5,160 nucleotides of DNA from Bacteroidales bacterium (GTDB taxonomy: Bacteria > Bacteroidota > Bacteroidia > Bacteroidales > GCA-2748055). This document shows positions 1-5,160 of the stretch, piece by piece. Position 1 is the first letter of the stretch. Each line of letters begins with the position of its first letter. Under the pieces are notes generated by a model. That model did not search any database. It was not told the origin of the DNA and saw nothing but the letters and a program-made list of their open reading frames with translations. The position numbers and the translations under genes are program-made. The stretch is from contig JAOZLK010000368.1 of assembly GCA_029934875.1 (NCBI GenBank), positions 1 through 5,160 on the forward strand. Direction: 5' to 3'.

Positions 1-159
1 TTTAAGCTCACCGGAACTGGTAAAATCAAAAGAAAACACGCTTTTAAAAGCCATATTCTTACCAAAAAGTCAAAGAAGCGCAAGCGGAACCTGACCTATT
101 CTGGTCTGGTTAATAAAGCTGATGAACAAAACATCAAGCGCCTTCTGGCAATGAAGTAA
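1..159 (+). CDS. rpmI: 50S ribosomal protein L35 (bL35), 3' part
   Basis: Component of the large ribosomal subunit. The frame is open from the first base of the window and ends with TAA at 157-159, giving the last 52 residues. The start and about a dozen N-terminal residues lie outside, since the family is normally about 65 residues long. The visible part is very basic and carries the family's recognisable stretches: F-K-x-T-G-T-G-K-I at the beginning, a K-R-K-H-A-F-K-S-H motif followed by a lysine/arginine-rich segment ([11 protein letters not shown]), and a C-terminal half ending in IKRLLAMK. It sits directly upstream of rplT, the usual order in the infC-rpmI-rplT operon, so infC is expected just outside the left edge. 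I am very sure of the identity; only the 5' end is missing because of the window cut. Confidence 0.96.
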   Translation, partial: FKLTGTGKIKRKHAFKSHILTKKSKKRKRNLTYSGLVNKADEQNIKRLLAMK

Positions 160-256
160 GATTTTATCTTTTGAAAAACAGTTAAAGAGTTATTGACCAG
201 GGTGTAGAGCAAAAAGAGTCCCAAGTGACCGCCTTCATCCAAAAAAATTAGAAAAA

Positions 257-601
257 ATGCCAAGAGCAACAAATGCTGTCGCATCAAGACAGAAGAGAAA
301 AAAAGTGATGAAGGCAACCAAAGGGTACTTTGGTCGCAGAAAAAATGTCTGGACGGTTTCCAAGAATGCATATGAAAAAGGACTGAGCTATGCTTATCGT
401 GACCGTCGCAAGAAAAAAGCCGAATTCAGAGCCCTTTGGATACAGCGTATCAATGCAGCTACACGCGAATATGATATGTCCTACTCCGAATTTATGGGTA
501 AACTGAGTAAAGCAGGAATTGAGATAAACCGTAAGGTACTTGCCGACCTGGCCATGAACGACCCTAAGGCTTTTGAAGCCATCGTCAAGAAAATACAATA
601 G
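257..601 (+). CDS. rplT: 50S ribosomal protein L20 (bL20)
   Basis: Binds 23S rRNA early in assembly of the large subunit and in many bacteria also represses its own operon by binding the mRNA. The protein is 114 residues, the usual length. It starts [16 protein letters not shown], contains the hallmark [10 protein letters not shown] (residues 23-32), then [10 protein letters not shown] and [13 protein letters not shown] (about 45-68), and ends with [17 protein letters not shown] (about 90-106), all typical of the family. The ATG at 257 is set by the conserved MPR N-terminus. It is preceded by an A-rich stretch with no Shine-Dalgarno sequence, which is common in Bacteroidota. The gap from rpmI is 97 nt. 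A strong intrinsic terminator follows the stop codon, so this is probably the last gene of the ribosomal operon. Confidence 0.98.
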   Translation: MPRATNAVASRQKRKKVMKATKGYFGRRKNVWTVSKNAYEKGLSYAYRDRRKKKAEFRALWIQRINAATREYDMSYSEFMGKLSKAGIEINRKVLADLAMNDPKAFEAIVKKIQ

Positions 602-626
602 GCAATTCTGCCAAGACTTATTAAAC

Positions 627-661
627 AGGCTGGGCCGCGCAAGGGGTTCAGCTTTTTTTTT
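627..661 (+). terminator. Intrinsic terminator after rplT
   Basis: The arms GCTGGGCC (629-636) and GGTTCAGC (645-652) form an 8-bp stem with two G.U pairs around an 8-nt loop (637-644). Up to two further pairs (one A-U, one G.U) are possible at the base using 627-628 and the first T's of the tract. A run of nine T's follows at 653-661. This is the classical GC-stem plus U-tract form and closes the rpmI-rplT unit. It is oddly placed: the dapB ATG begins only 9 nt after the T-run, so any transcript reaching dapB from upstream must read through it. It could therefore act as an attenuator for dapB rather than a full stop. Confidence 0.85.
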
Positions 662-670
662 CGTAAAAAT

Positions 671-1387
671 ATGAAGATTGCACTGATTGGTTATGGAAAG
701 ATGGGGAAAACCATTGAAGATCTGGGTCTGGAACAGGGCCACGAATTTCCCCTTATCATTGATGTGTATAATGCCGGAGATCTGAATCCCGATAAGGTAA
801 AGGGAATAGATGTAGCCATTGAGTTCTCAGCACCGGTGGCTGCCCCTGGTAATGTTTTAAGGTGCCTTGAACTGGGCCTGCCTGTAGTCTCTGGAACAAC
901 AGGCTGGAACAGCAGGTTTGAAGAGGTGAATCTTTTCTGCAAATCTCAAAATGGGGCATTTTTCTATGCCAGTAATTTTAGTATTGGGGTGAATATTCTC
1001 TTCGCCATGAATCGTCAACTGGCCAAAATAATGAATAAATTCCCCCAGTACCAGGCATCCATGGAGGAAGTGCACCACATTCACAAACTTGACGCTCCCA
1101 GCGGAACTGCGATCACACTTCTGGAAGGAATCATAGAGCAGCATGGTGGCAGTAAAAAATGGAGCATGGAAGAGAGTGAGGATCCGTCTGAAATCCACAT
1201 CTCTGCCCTCAGAGAGGGTGAGGTTAATGGAAAACACACAGTCAGGTATGAATCCCCCCTGGATTCCATATCACTTAGCCATGATGCGAAATCAAGGAAA
1301 GCATTTGTAGAAGGCATCTTGCTTGCAGCCACTTTCATAAGTGACAAAAAAGGGGTTTTTGGGATGAACGACCTGCTGAATTTATAA
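671..1387 (+). CDS. dapB: 4-hydroxy-tetrahydrodipicolinate reductase
   Basis: Reduces 4-hydroxy-tetrahydrodipicolinate with NAD(P)H in the diaminopimelate/lysine pathway, supplying lysine and peptidoglycan precursor in the cytoplasm. The 238-residue protein has an N-terminal Rossmann domain with GYGKMG (7-12) in place of the more common GxxGRMG. It also has an acidic D31 at the end of the second strand, the position that usually contacts the cofactor ribose. VSGTTGW (73-79) and ASNFSIGVN (100-108) are typical cofactor and hinge motifs. The substrate-binding and catalytic motif HHIHKLDAPSGTA spans 135-147, with H135 and K139 matching the E. coli catalytic pair H159/K163. It is shorter than E. 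coli DapB (273 residues), as is usual in Bacteroidota. The ATG at 671 is forced: the next Met lies inside the nucleotide-binding motif, and no ATG/GTG/TTG occurs in frame for at least 57 nt upstream. There is no Shine-Dalgarno sequence. The rplT terminator ends 9 nt before the start. Confidence 0.97.
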   Translation: MKIALIGYGKMGKTIEDLGLEQGHEFPLIIDVYNAGDLNPDKVKGIDVAIEFSAPVAAPGNVLRCLELGLPVVSGTTGWNSRFEEVNLFCKSQNGAFFYASNFSIGVNILFAMNRQLAKIMNKFPQYQASMEEVHHIHKLDAPSGTAITLLEGIIEQHGGSKKWSMEESEDPSEIHISALREGEVNGKHTVRYESPLDSISLSHDAKSRKAFVEGILLAATFISDKKGVFGMNDLLNL

Positions 1388-1395
1388 TCTGATGA

Positions 1396-1435
1396 AACTT
1401 CCATGACAATAATCACATCATTGTTATGGTAAGTT
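1396..1435. other. Imperfect hairpin/dyad between dapB and lepB
   Basis: The arms AACTT-CCATGACAAT (1396-1410) and ATTGTTATGG-T-AAGTT (1420-1435) can pair over 15 bp with one G.U pair and a single bulged T (1430), around a 9-nt loop (1411-1419). No T-run follows on either strand, so it is not a standard intrinsic terminator. It starts 8 nt after the dapB stop codon and ends 35 nt before the lepB start. It could be an mRNA stabiliser or processing structure, a weak or factor-dependent terminator, or a protein-binding operator. The sequence does not decide between these. The rest of the 83-nt gap (1388-1470) is AT-rich, and I see no convincing Bacteroidota promoter (TTTG / TAnnTTTG) in it. Confidence 0.6.
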
Positions 1436-1470
1436 ACACTAGACCAATTAAATAGACTAAATAATTACTA

Positions 1471-2790
1471 GTGAAAGGTAAAGCCTGGAGAATAATAGGA
1501 TTTGTTGTGATGGCCCTACTCTGGACTGCCATCATGATCTGGACCCAGCTCTGGTACCTCCTCTTCTTTAACCTGGTTATATTCGACATCTTCATTACAA
1601 AGAAAGTGGACTGGACCCTTCGGAAGTACAGGCTTCCGCGCTTCCTTCAGTCTGTCATCGAATGGGCAGCCCTCCTGATAATTGCCATCGTTTCTTCATT
1701 TGCTATAAAAACACTCTTCCTGGAAGCATATAAAATCCCTACCCCTTCCATGGAGGAGACGCTCCTGGCAGGTGACTATATCTTTGTGAGCAAACTGGCC
1801 TACGGACCCCGCTTGCCAGGGACGCCCCTTGCAATTCCCTTTTACCACAATAAACTGCCTTCGGGGCAAAAGTCTTATTCAGAGCGTTTGAAGATGCCCT
1901 ATAAACGCCTCTGGGGTTTTTCAAAAGTCAAAAGGGATGATATTATAGTCTTCAATTTCCCCGAAGGTGATACAATGGTGGTCGAATATCCGGGACAGAA
2001 CTATTACTCCCTGGTAAGGCAGTACGGACGTGAATACATGCTTTCAGAATTTGATATTATTACGCACCCTGTGGATAAAAGAGAGAATTACATCAAAAGG
2101 TGCATTGGTCTTCCCGGCGATGAGCTTGAGATCGTTAATGGGGAAATAAGGGTGAATGGGAAGATCAGGCCTGAGCGTCGCGGAAAAAAATACAAGTATT
2201 ATGTATCCACAAAGGAAGGTCCCCTGCCCGATCTCTTACTTGATTCGTTAAAAATTCTTAAAAATTCGCTTACATACAATCCCGTTAATTCGCTCCACGT
2301 TATATATCTGACCCAGGAAAAAGCCGATCTGCTTGGCACGTTTCCGGAGGTAAGAAGCATCCAAAGATATTCGGAACCCATGCTCTCCTTCCAGAATCAG
2401 GAGATTTTTCCACATGATAATGAGTACCGGTGGACAGGTGATAATTTCGGACCCCTATTAGTACCCAAAAAGGGTGACAGCATACAGGTTAACATGATCG
2501 AAATACCTCTTTATAAGAGAATTATAGAGGTCTACGAAGAGAACGAATTAAAATTATTTGATGGCGATCTATATATTAACGGAAAGCTTGCCGATTACTA
2601 TACTTTTAAAATGGATTACTATTTTGTAATGGGCGACAACCACCATAATTCGGCCGACTCCAGGTACTGGGGTTTTGTCCCCGAGGATCACCTCCTGGGT
2701 AAAGCTGTGGTGGTTTGGTTTTCCATTGAACCAGACAAAGCCCTTCTTGAGGGTTTAAGAAAAGAGCGTATCTTTAATTCCATAAATTAA
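1471..2790 (+). CDS. lepB: Type I signal peptidase, first of tandem pair
   Basis: Membrane-bound serine protease that removes signal peptides from secreted proteins on the outer face of the inner membrane. The protein is 439 residues. Residues 9-42 are hydrophobic and long enough for two short helices, followed by a basic loop (about 44-60, with KK, RK and R residues). Another helix at about 61-84 places the active site in the periplasm; a three-helix topology is my inference. Box B is [13 protein letters not shown] with nucleophile S93, box [11 protein letters not shown] (155-164), and box [13 protein letters not shown] with general base K209. Box E is [18 protein letters not shown] (387-404). 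The dyad spacing (116 residues) and the K209 to box E spacing (179) far exceed E. coli LepB (55 and 127) because of Bacteroidota-type insertions. These include IFPHD (312-316) and GPLLVP (327-332). The start is a GTG at 1471: an in-frame TAA at 1462-1464 excludes an earlier start, and the next Met is inside the first helix. The next gene starts 10 nt after the stop. Confidence 0.95.
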   Translation: MKGKAWRIIGFVVMALLWTAIMIWTQLWYLLFFNLVIFDIFITKKVDWTLRKYRLPRFLQSVIEWAALLIIAIVSSFAIKTLFLEAYKIPTPSMEETLLAGDYIFVSKLAYGPRLPGTPLAIPFYHNKLPSGQKSYSERLKMPYKRLWGFSKVKRDDIIVFNFPEGDTMVVEYPGQNYYSLVRQYGREYMLSEFDIITHPVDKRENYIKRCIGLPGDELEIVNGEIRVNGKIRPERRGKKYKYYVSTKEGPLPDLLLDSLKILKNSLTYNPVNSLHVIYLTQEKADLLGTFPEVRSIQRYSEPMLSFQNQEIFPHDNEYRWTGDNFGPLLVPKKGDSIQVNMIEIPLYKRIIEVYEENELKLFDGDLYINGKLADYYTFKMDYYFVMGDNHHNSADSRYWGFVPEDHLLGKAVVVWFSIEPDKALLEGLRKERIFNSIN

Positions 2791-2800
2791 GAAAATCGAA

Positions 2801-4216
2801 ATGAACCTGAGTAATCTAACGAAACACAAATATTTCAAGTTCGGCCTGGCCATTACAGTCTACATTCTTTTTGTGATCTGGCTTCACAATTTTTGGTTCC
2901 TCCTGGGGGTCCCGGTGGTTTATGATATCTATGTGAGTAGAAAAGTGAACTGGTCCTTCTGGAAGAGCCGGAAAAAGAAAAATAATGTTGTGGTCGAATG
3001 GCTCGACGCCTTAATATTTGCAGTTGTAGCTGTTTCAATCATTAATATTTTCTTGTTCCAGAACTACAAAATCCCAACACCATCCATGGAGGGCAGCCTG
3101 CTTGTGGGCGACCACCTGTATGTGAGCAAGACTGCCTATGGTCCAAGAACACCCAATACACCTTTGGCCGTTCCCTTCCTTCCTAACACGGTCCTGGGAG
3201 GTAATTCATACCTGGAATGGATCCATAGGCCCTATAAGAGGCTTAAAGGATTCAGCGATGTGAAAAGGGATGATATTGTAGTTTTTAATTTCCCTGCTTC
3301 AGATACAGTCGCACTGGAAAAATCAGACCATAAAATCTATGCAAAGGGGAACTTTGACTATTTTGACCTGGTCAGGGATGAAGCCTACGGGCTAATGCTG
3401 GCAGACTCTGCCAGGAATGGATTCACACGCCCTGCAAGCGTCTATGAAGATTATGTGAGAAAACAGATTGCCGAAAGATATGACGTGGAAACCCGGCCAG
3501 TTGACCGGCGTGACAACTACATTAAAAGATGTGTTGCCATTGCAGGGGAGACAATTCAGGTCGTGGACAACCATGTTATCGTGAATGGTCAGCCTCAAAA
3601 AGAATTTGAAGGTTTACAGCGTTGGTATAGCGTGCGAACCAATGGTACCCCTATCAATCCAAGATCTCTCGAGCCTTTGGGAGTGGGCAGGGATATGGCC
3701 GATGTAAGGAACAATCCAAATTATACCTTCCCCCTCAACCTGGATGCATCTGAACAGATAAGGGCACTTCCTGGTGTCCTTAGCGTAACACCAAGGAACC
3801 TCTATACTGATGGAGAGTATGACAGGGACATATTCCCGCATGATTCGCGCTACGCCTGGAACCTGGAGTTTTTTGGACCGCTCACGGTGCCGGCAAAAGG
3901 CCAGACCGTTGAAATCAACCATCTCACCCTGCCTCTATACAGAAGAATCATCGAGGCCTACGAGCAAAACAAATTGGAAATCAAGGGAGAACAGATATTA
4001 ATTAATGATCAGCCAGCCTCCACCTATACTTTTGAAATGGATTACTATTTTATGATGGGTGATAACAGGCACAACTCCGCTGATTCCCGGTTCTGGGGTT
4101 TTGTACCGGTAGATCATATAATTGGTAAACCTCGCCTGATCTGGCTGAGCATGGATAAGGAATATGGCGGTATCAGATGGAACCGCATGTTCAGGATCGT
4201 AAGGGCCAGTAGGTAA
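2801..4216 (+). CDS. lepB: Type I signal peptidase, second of tandem pair
   Basis: Second LepB-type signal peptidase, a divergent paralogue of the gene just upstream. The protein is 471 residues. Hydrophobic segments lie at about 13-43 and 67-87, separated by a very basic loop (KSRKKK, 55-60), the same membrane layout as its neighbour. Box B is [13 protein letters not shown] with nucleophile S95, box [11 protein letters not shown] (156-165), and box [13 protein letters not shown] with general base K242. Here the usual GLPGD is replaced by AIAGE. Box E is [18 protein letters not shown] (419-436). The shared insert elements IFPHD (344-348) and GPLTVP (359-364) are present. The 32 extra residues relative to the first copy lie almost wholly between box C and box D, a charged stretch at about 166-235. 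All catalytic residues are kept, so it should be active; a distinct substrate range is only inference. It starts with ATG 10 nt after the upstream stop, indicating translation from the same mRNA. Confidence 0.95.
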   Translation: MNLSNLTKHKYFKFGLAITVYILFVIWLHNFWFLLGVPVVYDIYVSRKVNWSFWKSRKKKNNVVVEWLDALIFAVVAVSIINIFLFQNYKIPTPSMEGSLLVGDHLYVSKTAYGPRTPNTPLAVPFLPNTVLGGNSYLEWIHRPYKRLKGFSDVKRDDIVVFNFPASDTVALEKSDHKIYAKGNFDYFDLVRDEAYGLMLADSARNGFTRPASVYEDYVRKQIAERYDVETRPVDRRDNYIKRCVAIAGETIQVVDNHVIVNGQPQKEFEGLQRWYSVRTNGTPINPRSLEPLGVGRDMADVRNNPNYTFPLNLDASEQIRALPGVLSVTPRNLYTDGEYDRDIFPHDSRYAWNLEFFGPLTVPAKGQTVEINHLTLPLYRRIIEAYEQNKLEIKGEQILINDQPASTYTFEMDYYFMMGDNRHNSADSRFWGFVPVDHIIGKPRLIWLSMDKEYGGIRWNRMFRIVRASR

Positions 4217-4229
4217 AAAAGTTGTCCAA

Positions 4230-4853
4230 TTGATTTACCCGGCACTCTATAATGGTCCGGTTCAGTATTTTGCCCGGCTCGTGAGAGAAGAGGAAATTAT
4301 CCTCGAACAATATGACAGTTATATTAAGCAGACTTACAGGAATCGTTGCAATATAATGGGGCCCAACGGATTACTCACACTTTCAATTCCCGTAAAGAGG
4401 ATCAGGGGGACAAAAAATCTTTTTAAAGATGTTAGGGTAGACTATGATATTCCATGGAACAAAATCCACTGGAAGAGCCTGGTGGCTTCCTATGCTGCTT
4501 CACCATTTTTTGAGTATTTCAGGGATGACCTGCTTCCTTTCTACGAAAAGAAATTTGATTTCCTGGTGGACCTGAATGCAGCTTTGCTTTATCAAACGCT
4601 GCAGATGATGGGGCTTGATATCCCAATTGACCTGAGCAATGATTTTAAGGATATAAATGGTGACAATGATCCCAGGCACTTTATTCATCCCAAACTGGAC
4701 AGTAGGATGGCAGACCCTGCCTTCGCACCGCAGGCCTACCACCAGGTTTTCGAAGAAAAACATGGATTCCTGCCCAACCTGAGTATTCTTGACCTGATGT
4801 TTAACGAGGGTCCCACATCACTTTTGCTTCTAAAAAACTCCCTTAGAACTTAA
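4230..4853 (+). CDS. WbqC-family protein
   Basis: 207-residue protein of the WbqC-like family. The family is named after a gene in an O-antigen cluster, and its biochemical role is not well settled, so I assign no reaction. Typical features are visible: an N-terminal YPALYNGPVQYF segment (3-14), YRNRCNI (36-42) followed by NGLLTLSIPV (46-55), and HWKSLVASYAASPFFEYF (80-97). A C-terminal YHQVFEEKHGFLPNLSILDL segment runs into MFNEGP (170-195). It has no signal peptide or membrane helix, so it should be cytoplasmic. The length is normal for the family. The start is inferred to be TTG at 4230. It fits the family N-terminus, the frame is closed by a TAA at 4200-4202, and no ATG or GTG occurs before the conserved region. 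The 13-nt gap from the preceding lepB suggests one operon. Its last 11 bases overlap the convergent gene on the other strand. Confidence 0.88.
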   Translation: MIYPALYNGPVQYFARLVREEEIILEQYDSYIKQTYRNRCNIMGPNGLLTLSIPVKRIRGTKNLFKDVRVDYDIPWNKIHWKSLVASYAASPFFEYFRDDLLPFYEKKFDFLVDLNAALLYQTLQMMGLDIPIDLSNDFKDINGDNDPRHFIHPKLDSRMADPAFAPQAYHQVFEEKHGFLPNLSILDLMFNEGPTSLLLLKNSLRT

Positions 4854-5160
4854 GTCCTATGGTAACCATAATATTATTAGGATTCACCTGGTTAATGGAT
4901 ACCTCATTGACTCCCTGGGAAGGTGAATAGAGTGAATAGACTTGTTCATTAAGACCATAAGAATAACTCATATCAAAAATAATTGCCTTTGTTCGAATGC
5001 CTATACCACATGAATAAATAAATTCCTCTGCATTATTCCTACTGTCGGAAAACGGACTCATCAGGTATTGCAATCCTCCCCTGAAGTAAACCGAGTTAAT
5101 CCTCAGCTCTGCCCCGGCCTTTAGATTATTCACCACCTGAAAGTCTTGGCGGATATTGCA
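4843..5160 (-). CDS. Outer-membrane beta-barrel protein, C-terminal part (FadL/OmpP1-like)
   Basis: The frame on the minus strand is open from the window edge (5160) to a TAA at 4845-4843, giving the last 105 residues; the start lies outside. The GTG at 5136 is internal, because coding sequence continues upstream of it to the edge. The piece shows alternating hydrophobic/polar strands with turns: KAGAELRINSVYFRGGLQY, then a SPFSDSRNNAEE loop, IYSCGIGIRTKAIIFDMSYSYG, a long Ser/Asn/Gln-rich loop, and a final strand NIMVTIGLKF. The terminal Phe and alternating pattern match a C-terminal beta-signal for outer-membrane insertion by the BAM machinery. The GAE-R...RGG-Y...SPF...GIG pattern recalls Bacteroidota OmpP1/FadL-type transport proteins, recognised from memory. 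Another 14-strand-type barrel family is possible. It is convergent with the WbqC-family gene and shares 11 bp with it. Confidence 0.75.
   Translation of the reverse strand, partial: CNIRQDFQVVNNLKAGAELRINSVYFRGGLQYLMSPFSDSRNNAEEFIYSCGIGIRTKAIIFDMSYSYGLNEQVYSLYSPSQGVNEVSINQVNPNNIMVTIGLKF

Noticed and set aside
165..210. TTTG at 171-174 followed by TATTGACC, considered as a Bacteroidota promoter ahead of rplT.
   Set aside because: The second element does not match TAnnTTTG, and rplT is expected to be transcribed with rpmI.
284..742. 152-codon open frame on the minus strand, opposite rplT and the dapB start.
   Set aside because: It lies antisense to the highly conserved rplT and across the terminator, and its translation has no recognisable domain. 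It is a by-product of rplT codon use.
1383..1388. TATAAT hexamer at the end of dapB, resembling a sigma-70 -10 box.
   Set aside because: There is no matching -35 element, and Bacteroidota housekeeping promoters use a different -7 motif (TAnnTTTG). The hexamer is formed by the dapB final codons and stop.
857..1416. Minus-strand open frames of 126 and 111 codons opposite dapB.
   Set aside because: Both are fully or mostly antisense to dapB, show no family features, and have no spacing or start signals that suggest real genes.
2609..4051. A 17-nt identical stretch in both lepB genes (2609-2625 and 4035-4051), considered as a direct repeat.
   Set aside because: It encodes the conserved MDYYF segment just before box E in both proteins. 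It is explained by paralogy, not by a separate repeat element.
4828..4848. TTCTAA / TTAGAA dyad with a 9-nt loop, and the adjacent palindrome ACTTAAGT (4848-4855), considered as a bidirectional terminator between the convergent genes.
   Set aside because: The stem has only six mostly A-T pairs and no T-run follows on either strand in the right position. It lies inside coding sequence.

Overview
The window looks like chromosomal DNA from a member of the Bacteroidota, most likely Bacteroidales-like. The evidence is the style of the proteins (a short DapB, Bacteroidota-type LepB proteins with large insertions, a WbqC-family protein, and an outer-membrane barrel end resembling the FadL/OmpP1 family). 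A-rich start regions without clear Shine-Dalgarno sequences and a moderate GC content fit as well. No mobile element, tRNA, rRNA or CRISPR array is visible. Nearly all of the window is coding, and no gene-free stretch exceeds 100 bases.

Layout: positions 1-601 hold the end of the classic infC-rpmI-rplT ribosomal protein operon: the 3' part of rpmI (bL35), a 97-nt gap, and complete rplT (bL20). A good intrinsic terminator (627-661) follows rplT and ends only 9 nt before the ATG of dapB (671-1387), the lysine/diaminopimelate enzyme 4-hydroxy-tetrahydrodipicolinate reductase. An 83-nt gap containing a strong imperfect hairpin (1396-1435) leads to two tandem type I signal peptidase genes (1471-2790 and 2801-4216), then a WbqC-family gene (4230-4853). 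Gaps of 10 and 13 nt suggest that these last three genes are co-transcribed. On the opposite strand, the 3' end of an outer-membrane beta-barrel gene runs in from the right edge and overlaps the WbqC gene tail to tail by 11 bp.

How the genes work together: the first block serves translation. The second links precursor supply for peptidoglycan and lysine (dapB) with envelope protein maturation (two LepB enzymes) and a possible glycan-related function (WbqC). The two LepB paralogues both keep the Ser/Lys dyad and boxes B-E, so both should be active. Their 32-residue length difference falls almost wholly between box C and box D.

I see no new multi-gene system here. The points most worth a second look are the tandem LepB pair, the terminator pressed against the dapB start, the unexplained hairpin before lepB, the consecutive GTG and TTG starts, and the overlapping convergent gene ends.
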